From Planktotalea sp. (GTDB taxonomy: Bacteria > Pseudomonadota > Alphaproteobacteria > Rhodobacterales > Rhodobacteraceae), in NCBI RefSeq assembly GCF_018607965.1, contig NZ_JABBAM010000125.1:1-40655 (forward strand): a stretch of DNA of 40,655 nucleotides, written 5' to 3'. Positions 1 through 9,020 of the stretch are shown here, piece after piece (positions within the stretch are counted from its first letter, which is position 1; each line of letters begins with the position of its first letter). Position numbers and translations under genes: made by a program. The notes beneath the pieces are model-generated. The model was not told where the DNA came from. It was given only the letters and a program-made list of their open reading frames with translations, and ran no database searches.

Positions 1-63
1 CCTGTTATCACGCTTGATCCTGTTGTGATCCGTCATCGCTTCATGGAAGCGGTCAAAGCCTAA
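1..63 (+). CDS. 3' end of an unidentified gene
   Basis: An open frame enters from the left edge and ends in TAA at 61-63. The last 20 residues end in HRFMEAVKA. The stop overlaps the ATG of the next gene as TAATG, so the two are probably translationally coupled and in one operon with the 2-hydroxy-acid dehydrogenase. Too little is present to name the product. Confidence 0.6.
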   Translation, partial: PVITLDPVVIRHRFMEAVKA

Positions 64-1157
64 TGACTTGGGCCGCCGCGCATATCCACTCTGCGAGTGA
101 TGCGCGGCGGCTTGCGAAACGCCGCCTGCCGTGGATGATTTTTGACTATATCGATGGGGCTGCTGGCGAAGAAACTGGTGCGAAACGCAATCGCGCGGCG
201 ATGGATGCGGCGACCTTGCGCCCGCGCATTCTGCGCGATGTGAGCGATCGCTCTCTTTCAACATCTTTATTCGGCAAATCGTCGCTGCGCCCCTTTGGCA
301 TTGCGCCGATGGGCATGTGTAATTTGTCTGGCCCCGGCGCTGACCTAATGTTGGCGCGGTTGGCGGCAAAGTTTCAGGTGCCCCATGGGGTATCGACTGT
401 GGCCTCTACACCGATGGAAAAGATCATCGAAGTTGCCGAGGGTCATGCGTGGTTTCAGCTATATTTTAGCGGCGATGGCGTTGGGACATTCAAACTGGCC
501 GAACGTGCGAAAGCGGCGGGATATGAGACGCTTGTTCTGACGGCTGACGTGCCAGAAGTCGGACGCCGTCCGCGTGAATTGCGTCATGGGTTCAAGATGC
601 CGTTTCGCATTGGTCCCAAGCAGTTCATTGACTTTGCGTTGCACCCCCATTGGTCGCTGACGTCGCTGTTTGCGGGCAAACCGCAGATGGCGAATTTTGA
701 GATGGATGGATATGAGTTTGATCGCACCGAAAGCCGTGCGGCTGCTGATTGGGATACGCTGAAACGTCTGCGCGATGCGTGGGACGGCAACCTTGTGGTG
801 AAGGGCGTTCTGGATGTTGAGGACGCGGTTGCGCTGAAAGCGGCTGGTGTGGATGCTGTTCAAGTGTCGAGCCATGGTGCGCGCCAGTTAGAGAGCGCGC
901 CATCGCCGTTCAGTTCGCTTCCTGCCATGCGCGCGGCCCTAGGGCCAGAATATCCGATCTTTTATGACAGTGGATTACGCTCTGGCGAAGACGTGCTGAA
1001 AGCGATGCACGCGGGGGCCAGCTATTCGTTCTTCGGGCGCTCCCTACAGTTTGCGATTGCGGCTGGGGGTGAAGCGGGACTTGCCAAAATGTGGGACGTT
1101 TGGAGCGATGAGCTAAGCATCGCGATGGCCCAAACGGGTATCGCAGAACTGGGCTAA
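63..1157 (+). CDS. FMN-dependent alpha-hydroxy-acid dehydrogenase (L-lactate dehydrogenase / glycolate oxidase family)
   Basis: Predicted to oxidise a 2-hydroxy acid such as L-lactate to the 2-oxo acid using FMN, passing electrons to the respiratory chain or oxygen. The 364 residues are close to the usual length for this TIM-barrel family. Visible family landmarks are YIDGAAGEE near the N-terminus (family YxxxGAxxE), QLYF in the middle, the catalytic His-Arg segment SSHGARQLE, and the phosphate-binding DSGLRSGEDVLKAMHAGA followed by GRS. The catalytic segment differs from the common SNHGGRQ form at two places, so the substrate may not be lactate. The ATG overlaps the previous stop (TAATG), which fixes the start and suggests an operon continuing to the left. 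Family assignment is firm; substrate is inferred and open. Confidence 0.9.
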   Translation: MTWAAAHIHSASDARRLAKRRLPWMIFDYIDGAAGEETGAKRNRAAMDAATLRPRILRDVSDRSLSTSLFGKSSLRPFGIAPMGMCNLSGPGADLMLARLAAKFQVPHGVSTVASTPMEKIIEVAEGHAWFQLYFSGDGVGTFKLAERAKAAGYETLVLTADVPEVGRRPRELRHGFKMPFRIGPKQFIDFALHPHWSLTSLFAGKPQMANFEMDGYEFDRTESRAAADWDTLKRLRDAWDGNLVVKGVLDVEDAVALKAAGVDAVQVSSHGARQLESAPSPFSSLPAMRAALGPEYPIFYDSGLRSGEDVLKAMHAGASYSFFGRSLQFAIAAGGEAGLAKMWDVWSDELSIAMAQTGIAELG

Positions 1158-1196
1158 ACAAGTTGAGTTTCGGCCCTCTCGTGAAACCGTTGCTTT

Positions 1197-1212
1197 GGGA
1201 GTCACGCTCCCA
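1197..1212 (+). terminator. weak hairpin after the hydroxy-acid dehydrogenase gene
   Basis: The inverted repeat TGGGAG / CTCCCA with a 5-base loop lies 40 bases after the stop codon. It has no following T run, so it is at best a weak or factor-assisted terminator. Confidence 0.3.
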
Positions 1213-1245
1213 TAGGATTACCTAAAATCAATAGCGGAGCATTCA

Positions 1246-1773
1246 TTGAAAATCGCATATATCCTTCTTTCTGGCATGGCACTTTCGGCTTGTGTGTCAT
1301 CTGGTGGCCCACGCCAAGCTGTGACTGAAGTGACATTTTCTTCACAAAGTTCGAATGCTCTGTTCGGCTATGACGAAATGCTTGTTCAAGTCGTTGCACC
1401 ACGCGATATGTCAAAAATCGTCTCGATCATTGAACCGCAAAGCGGTGCTGCGTGCCAGCTACAGGGCGAAAATTTCTCGGCAAGTTTTAGAACGCCGGGT
1501 AAAGTTTTGTTGCCTGACTATGGCAACCTGTCCAAGCCTGTGAAAGTGACCTGCACGTACCAAGGTATAGCACGTAGTGTTACAGCCAGCGCGTTTGATG
1601 CGACTGAGGTCCAAGCGGGACGTGATGTGGCTGGCGACAACCCTGGTTTGGGTGGCATGATCTTTGGCGCGCTCGCGGAACGAAGTGCGGCCAAGGATCG
1701 CAGAGGTCAGAACGATTGGACCTACCCAACGATTACAATCAACTACCAATTCATGGAAACGAGAGAGCGTTAA
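1246..1773 (+). CDS. putative outer-membrane or periplasmic lipoprotein, unknown function
   Basis: This 175-residue protein starts with a short lipoprotein signal: a charged MK start, a hydrophobic stretch, and the lipobox LSAC with Cys16 as the lipidation site. The start is TTG at 1246, supported by GCGGAG six bases upstream and by the lipobox falling at the right distance. The mature part has two further cysteines and a Gly-rich segment around residues 130-145 (GDNPGLGGMIFG). I do not recognise the family. It is convergent with the next gene, and the two stop codons overlap by a few bases. Confidence 0.7.
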   Translation: MKIAYILLSGMALSACVSSGGPRQAVTEVTFSSQSSNALFGYDEMLVQVVAPRDMSKIVSIIEPQSGAACQLQGENFSASFRTPGKVLLPDYGNLSKPVKVTCTYQGIARSVTASAFDATEVQAGRDVAGDNPGLGGMIFGALAERSAAKDRRGQNDWTYPTITINYQFMETRER

Positions 1774-2381
1774 ACTGACTTAACAGGTTGGCGCAGAACG
1801 GTTTTCAGCTTTTCAGGGGCGGTCCGGCGGGGATCGCTTAGGTAGATTTCGTGGTGATTGCTGTTCCAATCCAAACCCTGCGCGGGCATGTATTCGTTGT
1901 GTAAACGCGCGAGTGTTGGCCCTTCCTCGCTGAAGGGACCGATGTGTAAGATTTGAACGCTTTTGCCTTCTGTGAAAGCCTCAAGCCGCAATGTGGCTGG
2001 AGGTGAACCCAGCTTCGTTGCTGCCGTCTCAAGCGCCTGAGCATACATGTCGTTCGTGATCCAATCGGGCACCATTATCATCAAGGTCCAAAGCCATTCG
2101 TCCCTACGATCGTCGGTGTAGGCCGTCATGTCGTTTGCCCACCAAAGCCCCTCCAAAGGTGGCACAACATAGTCCTGTTCTAGCGTAATTTTTGACATGA
2201 ATTTCAAGCCATAGCTGATGGGATATAGCCAACCACAGGCGTCGGTATAGGCTTGGTTACCGGGCGGCCCTGCACCGTCGACTTTGATGAAATTTATCGT
2301 GGGAACGTTCACCACGACAAAATCCTTGGCGGATGGAGCGTAAAGCGGTTTGAGCGTTTTCTTGAAATCGATTTTGGTCAT
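1770..2381 (-). CDS. GyrI-like small-molecule-binding domain protein
   Basis: A 203-residue cytoplasmic protein resembling the stand-alone GyrI-like / AraC-effector-binding (SOUL-type) proteins. It opens with a basic segment and contains FIKVDGAGPPGNQAYTDA, the ligand-domain start seen in this family, a middle segment rich in Trp (EGLWWANDM), and a C-terminal strand-turn VQILHIGPFSEEGPT typical of the second half of the domain. There is no DNA-binding domain. Family members bind small molecules, but no ligand can be read from the sequence. GGAG seven bases before the ATG supports the start. The gene lies downstream of ccrM on the same strand, separated by a good terminator, so it probably has its own promoter. 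Confidence 0.8.
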   Translation of the reverse strand: MTKIDFKKTLKPLYAPSAKDFVVVNVPTINFIKVDGAGPPGNQAYTDACGWLYPISYGLKFMSKITLEQDYVVPPLEGLWWANDMTAYTDDRRDEWLWTLMIMVPDWITNDMYAQALETAATKLGSPPATLRLEAFTEGKSVQILHIGPFSEEGPTLARLHNEYMPAQGLDWNSNHHEIYLSDPRRTAPEKLKTVLRQPVKSV

Positions 2382-2445
2382 TTGTTTTCTCCGCTGGCCC
2401 TTGGATTAGACGGCCAAAGCGACGGATCAGTCAATGCAGACAACC

Positions 2446-2476
2446 AAAAAGCCCTCGCCCTGTAAACAAGGCGAGG
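2446..2476 (-). terminator. rho-independent terminator of ccrM
   Basis: On the minus strand the perfect 7-bp stem CCTCGCC / GGCGAGG with a 10-base loop is followed by GCTTTTTGG. It lies about 65 bases after the ccrM stop, between ccrM and the GyrI-like gene. Confidence 0.8.
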
Positions 2477-2541
2477 TTAGTAGGTGCTGTGAAGTCAGGA
2501 CACAGGCACCGGCGGTGTTCTTTGAAACTTGGGGGTCGCGT

Positions 2542-3732
<1,191 letters not shown>

Positions 3733-3757
3733 TTTCTTTTTTTAAACAATAGGTTAG

Positions 3758-4384
3758 TTATTTTTCTTGATACAACATGTTGTGTACGGGTTTGAACGAA
3801 CGTCTATGGTGTGGGGTTACCCCCAGTTTTTGCAGTGCGGCTTTGTGGCTTTTGGACGGATAACCTGCGTTCGTCTCCCAGCCATATCCGGGGTAGTGTT
3901 GCGCCAAATCCCACATGACATAATCTCGACAGATTTTGGCCACAATTGAGGCAGCCGAAATCGAAACAGAACGTGCGTCCCCCTTCACAATTGCCTCGGA
4001 TGAGCCCGTCAAACCGCGTGGAATCATATTTCCATCTATCAACAGGTGATCGGGGCGCTGTTTTAGACCAGCCACCGCGCGCTCCATCGCCAAATGCGAG
4101 GCGCGCAGGATGTTTATCTCGTCAATTTCTTCGACAGTGGCATGCGCAATGCAGACATCTGCACAGAGCAGCAGTTCGTCGTGCAAGGCTTGGCGCTTTT
4201 TCGCAGTCAGTTTTTTACTATCATTCAGCCCCTCGGGGATGTGCGCCGGATCAAGGATAACTGCGGCAGCGGTTACAGGTCCCGCTAGGGGGCCGCGTCC
4301 TACCTCATCGACGCCTGCAACCAAATGCAGCCCGCGCATCTGTGCGGCATGTTCAAAGGAATAATCGGGGCCAAGCAAAGTCAT
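3758..4384 (-). CDS. rnhB: ribonuclease HII
   Basis: Removes ribonucleotides and RNA primers from RNA-DNA hybrids. The 208-residue product has the RNase HII signatures: GVDEVGRGPLAGPV with the first catalytic Asp and Glu, LNDSKKLT, then HLLIDGN and GDARSVSISAASIVAKICRD, and the C-terminal GYPSKSHKAAL segment. The frame is open up to 4423, but the ATG at 4384 gives the usual family start, and the longer form would begin inside the terminator of the upstream gene. The neighbour order rnhB-ccrM on one strand is one I associate with this bacterial group. Confidence 0.93.
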   Translation of the reverse strand: MTLLGPDYSFEHAAQMRGLHLVAGVDEVGRGPLAGPVTAAAVILDPAHIPEGLNDSKKLTAKKRQALHDELLLCADVCIAHATVEEIDEINILRASHLAMERAVAGLKQRPDHLLIDGNMIPRGLTGSSEAIVKGDARSVSISAASIVAKICRDYVMWDLAQHYPGYGWETNAGYPSKSHKAALQKLGVTPHHRRSFKPVHNMLYQEK

Positions 4385-4427
4385 CGCGTTTTGTTCCCTA
4401 TAGGAGACGTGTTGCCCCTCCATAGAA

Positions 4428-4459
4428 AAAGCGCGCAGTCATGTCCAACTGCGCGCTTT
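4428..4459 (-). terminator. rho-independent terminator after the His-rich gene
   Basis: A perfect 12-bp inverted repeat (AAAGCGCGCAGT / ACTGCGCGCTTT, 8-base loop) is followed on the minus strand by a T run (CTTTTTCT). It ends transcription of the histidine-rich gene just before rnhB. Confidence 0.88.
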
Positions 4460-4470
4460 CCCGTATGTGC

Positions 4471-4490
4471 GATGCCCGGAGTGGGGCATC
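4471..4490 (-). other. second hairpin behind the His-rich gene
   Basis: A perfect 7-bp stem GATGCCC / GGGCATC with a 6-base loop lies between the His-rich gene stop and the main terminator. It has no T run. It may protect the transcript 3' end or be an auxiliary terminator. Confidence 0.4.
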
Positions 4491-4508
4491 GCGGCTGCTC
4501 AAGCTTGG

Positions 4509-4919
4509 TTAGTGACGGCCGCGGTGGTGACGTCGGCCATGTGGGTGCTTGTGACCGTGGCCATTACCGTGACGGTGCCATTCGTTTGCGCGACGATTGT
4601 TATGACCGTTATTGCTGAACTGGCGGTGGGTGTTGTGCCCGCGATGCGCACGCTGTTGTTTGTGACTGCGCTGGGGTTGCACATATTTCTTTTGTGGATG
4701 TGAGTTCTTTTTGAAGCCGCCATTGTTGTCAATCGCTTTACCAATGATCGCGAGGGCAACGACGCCGGCAATGGCCGCAGCAAGGGGATCAACGGTGTTC
4801 TGGTTGCGGTGATGAACCTGTGGCGCGCGGCGGTATTCACCGGCTTGAGCCATAGTGGAAGAGATGCCTGTAATTGTGAGAGCGGCAGCAATGATAGTTG
4901 AGATAAACGTGCGGTGCAT
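4509..4919 (-). CDS. exported histidine-rich protein, possibly metal-binding
   Basis: A 136-residue protein with an N-terminal signal peptide (about 1-26, ending TMAQA), a second hydrophobic Ala/Ile/Gly segment at about 45-62 that could sit in a membrane, and a tail from 74 to the end that is almost all His, Asn, Gly, Arg and Gln, with 15 His in 63 residues and runs such as HGNGHGHKHPHGRRHH. Such tails commonly bind Zn, Ni or Cu, but no enzymatic motif is present and the metal role is inference. The ATG at 4919 is chosen because AGGA sits just upstream and the signal peptide starts there; an open extension to 4976 adds no signal-like sequence. The gene is divergent from the small exported protein and membrane winged-helix pair. 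Confidence 0.7.
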   Translation of the reverse strand: MHRTFISTIIAAALTITGISSTMAQAGEYRRAPQVHHRNQNTVDPLAAAIAGVVALAIIGKAIDNNGGFKKNSHPQKKYVQPQRSHKQQRAHRGHNTHRQFSNNGHNNRRANEWHRHGNGHGHKHPHGRRHHRGRH

Positions 4920-5088
4920 GTTTTGATCCTGACTTGGTTGGTGTCCCCCAGTGATTGGCGAACTTGATGGGATCAATCTGGGGTCACCCCCTGTTGGCAG
5001 GCAATATCAACGCGTTGTTATCCAATAACGCTGGCGCACATGACCATTGTTATTGAAAAACATCGCGCTTGAGGGCATCTAGAGTGGC

Positions 5089-5328
5089 ATGAAACATCAC
5101 ATTACATATCTCGCCGCTGCCGCGTTTCTGGTTGTCTTTTCTAGTGCCGCCGCTGCCGATTGTACTGCGGTCTATAAGGCCAAGCAGGACAACCCTTTGC
5201 GTCTTGAGCACAGTTCGATGACGGTCTCTGGACCGTGTTCTGTATCTGCTGCGACGTCCAAGGTTCAAGCTGCGCTTGCCTCAAGGGGCTGGACTTTGCT
5301 TAAGGTTTTGTCAGTCTCTGAAAATTAA
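5089..5328 (+). CDS. small exported protein with two cysteines, unknown function
   Basis: A 79-residue protein with a clear signal peptide (residues 1-23, cleavage expected after SSAAAA) leaving a mature peptide of about 56 residues. The mature part starts DC and has two cysteines (25 and 50) that could form a disulfide in the periplasm. I do not recognise the family. The stop is 8 bases before the next ATG, so it is almost certainly co-transcribed with the membrane winged-helix protein, perhaps as its periplasmic partner (inference). Confidence 0.65.
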   Translation: MKHHITYLAAAAFLVVFSSAAAADCTAVYKAKQDNPLRLEHSSMTVSGPCSVSAATSKVQAALASRGWTLLKVLSVSEN

Positions 5329-5336
5329 GTGGGAAA

Positions 5337-6047
5337 ATGACAGTGCAAGACGAGACAGCCACAGCAGCGGACGCGCGCAGAACAGGTAACAGGATCGTCG
5401 TCATTGGGTTGGCGGCGATTGTTGGCATTCTATTTGTAGCGGCTGTTATTCTGTTCGCGAACCTACCTGATGCGAACGCGTTTAACTTGCGGGTTGAGCA
5501 GATATTCATCGAGAATGATGATCTGACGAGCCAGTCCGAGATCAAACTGCTTGAGATCCTTGCACAGTCCGGGACGTCGTTTTCTGAAACCTTGGCATCC
5601 TATCGCTTTGTGATTTTCGTGTTGCTGATCTTTGCAACTTCCTTGCTGATTGCTGCGGTCGTATTCCTTGTCATGTTGATCGTGTTGAACCGCCGTATGG
5701 CGCAGATCGAGCGGTCGGGGATTCAAGTGTCTTCGCTGTTGATCTCGCGCGAAGAGAAGACGGTTTATTTGAATAACATGGGGTTCAAATTGACCGATGC
5801 GGCGATGGAGACATTGTCGGTTTTGGCAGAGGCCCGCATGGATGATGATGTGATGACGGGTGCCGAGATTGAGGGCGTGATTTCTGGACGCAGTTCTGTG
5901 GATTGCGAAGAGGCCGCGGGGGCCACGCGGATCAAGCGTTTACGTGATGGTTTGGGCAATCAGATGGTCAGTGAGTTGTTGGTGAAGAATATCGCCCGCA
6001 AGGGGTATATGCTGGCGATTGATAAAGATGTGATCAAGGTTCTTTAG
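5337..6047 (+). CDS. membrane-anchored protein with a C-terminal winged-helix domain
   Basis: The 236 residues read as a short cytoplasmic start, transmembrane helix 1 (about 19-41), a periplasmic loop of about 48 residues rich in acidic residues, transmembrane helix 2 (about 90-118), and a cytoplasmic C-terminal domain. Residues 142-228 resemble an OmpR/PhoB-type winged helix: a short strand, FKLTDAAMETLSVLAEA (first helix), ATRIKRLRDGLG (recognition helix, like the family ISRLRKKLG), and IARKGYMLAI (like the family wing RGxGYxL). ToxR/CadC-type membrane regulators have this domain at the N-terminus, so the order here is reversed. The small exported gene immediately upstream may encode the signal partner. 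Regulator function is inferred from the fold resemblance only. Confidence 0.65.
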   Translation: MTVQDETATAADARRTGNRIVVIGLAAIVGILFVAAVILFANLPDANAFNLRVEQIFIENDDLTSQSEIKLLEILAQSGTSFSETLASYRFVIFVLLIFATSLLIAAVVFLVMLIVLNRRMAQIERSGIQVSSLLISREEKTVYLNNMGFKLTDAAMETLSVLAEARMDDDVMTGAEIEGVISGRSSVDCEEAAGATRIKRLRDGLGNQMVSELLVKNIARKGYMLAIDKDVIKVL

Positions 6048-6078
6048 TGTTTTCGAATCGCTTGCGCGATCCGATCGG

Positions 6079-6130
6079 CTGGGGGTTTCACCCCCAGACC
6101 CCCGAGGATATTTTTAAAAGGTGAAGAGGT
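6079..6130. repeat. hairpin-associated intergenic repeat, copy 1
   Basis: The 7-bp inverted repeat CTGGGGG / CCCCCAG is followed by CCCCCGAGGATATTTTTAA and then AAGGTGAAGAGG. The same arrangement (C/G-rich hairpin, then CCCCGGGATATTT, then AAAGGTGAA) recurs at 20472-20528 and 25131-25183. It lies after the winged-helix gene and may work as its terminator. Confidence 0.6.
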
Positions 6131-6191
6131 AATCTGGGTTTTTAGTTGCGAATGACTCGCAATTTTAGTGGAGCGATCCCATATAGTGCGT

Positions 6192-6635
6192 ATGGATAGA
6201 CGAACCTTTAATACTAGCCTCATCGGTGGCGCATTTGCTGCTGCCCTTCCTTTACCTAGCATTGCGGCGGCTGTGAAGCCTGCGACGGGTCCGTTATACG
6301 CGTGGGCCGTGGCGATTGCGCGTGCGCAGAACCGTGCGTCGCCTGCTTTGTTGGCGCAGCAACTTCACATATCCCAGGCGGCGGCCTCAGAGCTGTATGC
6401 GAGTATGATTGCCAATGGTGTTATTCGTGCGCCCTTGTTTGGGGGAATGGCGCGGGCTGCGCAGCCATTGTTCAAAAGTGGTCAGTTGGCGGGTGTTGAG
6501 GCCAAACTGGGAAAATCTGCGAGTTCCAAGCTAAAGGACATGAAGCGCGCGTTTGATAAGGTGGTTGAAGAGGATGCGCCCAAAATGTGGACGCATCCGA
6601 GGATCAAGCGACCTGATCTAGGTTTCGCGCGATGA
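6192..6635 (+). CDS. Tat-signal protein with an HTH-like segment, unknown function
   Basis: A 147-residue protein starting [13 protein letters not shown], a twin-arginine-like signal (RR then F, hydrophobic stretch to about residue 27, ending SIAAA). The mature part has a helix-turn-helix-like stretch at about 51-79 ([20 protein letters not shown] then NGVI), which looks like the LAxxLxISxxxxSxxLxxLxxxGLI pattern of DNA-binding proteins. A DNA-binding domain behind an export signal is odd: the signal may act as a membrane anchor, or the helices may have another role. An in-frame GTG at 6168 would add eight residues, but the ATG gives a normal signal. The 3' end overlaps the end of the convergent acyl-CoA dehydrogenase gene by about 30 bases. 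Confidence 0.55.
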   Translation: MDRRTFNTSLIGGAFAAALPLPSIAAAVKPATGPLYAWAVAIARAQNRASPALLAQQLHISQAAASELYASMIANGVIRAPLFGGMARAAQPLFKSGQLAGVEAKLGKSASSKLKDMKRAFDKVVEEDAPKMWTHPRIKRPDLGFAR

Positions 6636-7743
6636 CGAGGCGTTGCACATCGCTGGTGCCCTCGTAGATTTGGCAGATGCGCACGTCGCGGTAGATGCGT
6701 TCGACGGGGTAATCCGAGAGGTAGCCATAGCCGCCGTGGGTTTGGATTGCGTCGGAGCAGACTTTTTCGGCAATTTCAGAGGCGAAGAGTTTGGCCATGG
6801 ATGCCTCATTCAGGCACGGGATGCCTGCTTCTTTTAGGGACGCCGCGTGCAGCACCATTTGGCGGGCGGCTTCGACTTGGGTCGCCATATCCGCAAGACG
6901 GAAACCGACGGCTTGGTGATTGGTGATTGGGGTGCCGAATGCTGTGCGCTCAGCTGCGTAATCGCGAGCGACTTTCAAAGCGGAACGCGCCATGCCGACG
7001 GCTTGGGCTGCGATGCCGATGCGTCCACCCTCCAAGTTGGCGAGCGCGATTTTATATCCCTGACCCTCTTCGCCGAGCAGGTTTTCGGCGGGTACGCGCA
7101 TGTCTGTGAAAGCAAGTTGGCATGTGTCGGTGCAGTTCAAACCTAGCTTGTCTTCAACGCGTACGACTTCGTAGCCGGGCGTGTCCGTTTCGACGATGAA
7201 GGCGCTGATGCCACGTTTGCCAGCGGCTTTGTCGGTGACCGCGAAGATGATGATCATTTGGCCGTTCTTGCCGGAGGTGATGAACTGCTTTGCGCCGCTT
7301 AGGACATAGTGATTGCCGTCGCGCACTGCGGTGGTTTTCAGGTTGGATGCGTCTGAACCTGCTTGGGGTTCGGTCAACGCGAAACCGCCGATCCATTCGC
7401 CGCTTGCCAGTTTGGGAAGGTATTTCTGTTTCTGCGCTTCGGTTCCGTATTTCAGGATCGGCACACAGCCGACCGAACTATGCACAGAGAGGATCGTCGA
7501 GACAGGTCCGTCGCCGGCTGCGATTTCCTCTAGCGCCAATGCGTAAGCGATGGCACCCGTGTCAGAGCCGCCGTATTCATTAGGGACCAGCATACCCATA
7601 AGGCCGAGTTCGCCCATTTGGTTCAGTTCGGCGCGTGGGAATTCGCAGGATTTGTCGCGCTCGGCGGCTTTGGGCCAAAGCACCTCTTGGGCAAACTGGC
7701 GGGTCATGTCGCGGATGGCTTCTTGGGTTTCGTCTAAGATCAT
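6604..7743 (-). CDS. acyl-CoA dehydrogenase
   Basis: FAD enzyme introducing the alpha-beta double bond into an acyl-CoA and passing electrons to ETF. The 379-residue length is typical of short-chain members. Visible landmarks are [12 protein letters not shown] and the following FITSG of the FAD/substrate loop, [20 protein letters not shown] in the C-terminal helical domain, QTHGGYGY, and the catalytic Glu at about 361 in [10 protein letters not shown], the position used by short-chain butyryl-type enzymes. The start overlaps the stop of the thiolase gene by 4 bases (ATGA), so the two form one operon. The acyl chain specificity (fatty acid or branched-chain) cannot be decided from sequence alone. 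Confidence 0.93.
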   Translation of the reverse strand: MILDETQEAIRDMTRQFAQEVLWPKAAERDKSCEFPRAELNQMGELGLMGMLVPNEYGGSDTGAIAYALALEEIAAGDGPVSTILSVHSSVGCVPILKYGTEAQKQKYLPKLASGEWIGGFALTEPQAGSDASNLKTTAVRDGNHYVLSGAKQFITSGKNGQMIIIFAVTDKAAGKRGISAFIVETDTPGYEVVRVEDKLGLNCTDTCQLAFTDMRVPAENLLGEEGQGYKIALANLEGGRIGIAAQAVGMARSALKVARDYAAERTAFGTPITNHQAVGFRLADMATQVEAARQMVLHAASLKEAGIPCLNEASMAKLFASEIAEKVCSDAIQTHGGYGYLSDYPVERIYRDVRICQIYEGTSDVQRLVIARNLDQVA

Positions 7744-8930
7744 TGCATCATCTCCAATGCGACTGCTGTTGCTTCGCCGCCGCCTATACAGACCGAGGCG
7801 ATGCCGCGTTTCATATCACGTGCTTGTAGTGCGCCTATGAGGGTTACCATTATGCGTGCGGCTGAAGCGCCAATGGGGTGGCCTAGGGCGCATGCGCCGC
7901 CGTGGACGTTCACCTTGTCGTGGGGCAGGCCGAGCGCGTGCATTGCGGCCATGGGAACGACGGCGAAGGCTTCGTTAATTTCGAACAGGTCCACGTCTTT
8001 GAGCGCCCAGCCCGTTTTCTCGGATAGCTTGTTCAGCGATCCGATGGGGGCCGTGGGGAACAGGCCCGGTTTGTCGCCGTAACTTGTGTGCGCGACCATG
8101 CGGGCGAGGGGGGTTAACCCGCGTTTTTCCGCCTCAGAAGCGCGCATCATTACCATTGCGGCGGCGCCATCAGAGATAGAGGACGAGTTGGCCGCCGTCA
8201 CCGTGCCGTCCTTACGAAACGCGGGACGTAGGTTGCGAATCTTGTCGCGCTTGGCCTTGGCGGGCTGTTCGTCGGTTGTGACTAGACTGTCTTCGCGACG
8301 GTTCTGCACGGTGACGGGCGTGACCTCACCGTTAAAGTGACCGCCGTCAATTGCCGCGACTGCGCGGTCCAAAGAGGCGATGGCGTAGTCGTCCTGTGCC
8401 TCGCGCGTGAACTGATATGTTTCGGCGCAATCCTCAGCAAAAGTGCCCATCAGGCGACCCTTGTCGTAGGCGTCCTCTAGCCCGTCAAAGAACATGTGGT
8501 CCTTCATTTCCGCGTGGCCCATGCGCAGACCTGCGCGCGCTTTGGGAAGCAGGTAGGGTGCGTTGGACATGCTTTCCATGCCGCCCGCGACGACCACGTT
8601 AGCAGAGCCTGCGTAGAGCATATCGTGCGCATACATCGTGGCCTTCATGCCAGAGCCACACATCTTGTTCAGCGTTGTGCAGGTCGCGCTAAGGGGGAGG
8701 CCCGCGCCCAAGGCGGCTTGGCGTGCGGGAGCTTGGCCTTGGCCAGCGCTGAGCACGTTGCCGAATGCGACTTCCTCGATAGCGTCGGGTGCAAGGCCCG
8801 CACGTTCGACAGCAGCCTTGATCGCGGCTGCGCCGAGCGTGGCGGCGGATGTGTTCGCGAAATCGCCCTCGAACCCGCCCATGGGGGTGCGTGCGATGGA
8901 AACGATAACGATGGGGTCAGTGGTGGACAT
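7740..8930 (-). CDS. acetyl-CoA acetyltransferase (thiolase)
   Basis: Catalyses reversible cleavage of a 3-ketoacyl-CoA to acetyl-CoA plus a shortened acyl-CoA. The 396-residue product has all three catalytic elements: Cys91 in [10 protein letters not shown], the His in [17 protein letters not shown], and the second Cys in [15 protein letters not shown] is also present. First gene of a two-gene operon with the acyl-CoA dehydrogenase. The start is 75-90 bases from the divergent AraC-type regulator, which may control it. Both degradative beta-oxidation and ketone-body or amino-acid catabolism are possible. Confidence 0.93.
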   Translation of the reverse strand: MSTTDPIVIVSIARTPMGGFEGDFANTSAATLGAAAIKAAVERAGLAPDAIEEVAFGNVLSAGQGQAPARQAALGAGLPLSATCTTLNKMCGSGMKATMYAHDMLYAGSANVVVAGGMESMSNAPYLLPKARAGLRMGHAEMKDHMFFDGLEDAYDKGRLMGTFAEDCAETYQFTREAQDDYAIASLDRAVAAIDGGHFNGEVTPVTVQNRREDSLVTTDEQPAKAKRDKIRNLRPAFRKDGTVTAANSSSISDGAAAMVMMRASEAEKRGLTPLARMVAHTSYGDKPGLFPTAPIGSLNKLSEKTGWALKDVDLFEINEAFAVVPMAAMHALGLPHDKVNVHGGACALGHPIGASAARIMVTLIGALQARDMKRGIASVCIGGGEATAVALEMMQ

Positions 8931-9020
8931 GAGTATGCTCCCTTGTGTTGATCTTAGGCTAGACCAAAGGTGACTGGCAAACTATGCTGAAAGCCGTCAA
9001 CTATTGTGATCTATTTTACC

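Noticed and set aside
3736-3757. CtrA-type binding site (TTAA-N7-TTAA) upstream of ccrM.
   Set aside because: Only one good half-site (TTTAAACAATAGGTTAG) is present and the spacing is eight, not seven; not strong enough to report as a site.
4499-4891. Alternative 130-codon frame overlapping the His-rich gene.
   Set aside because: The frame used by the His-rich gene has a signal peptide, a ribosome site at its ATG and a terminator behind it; the alternative has none of these.
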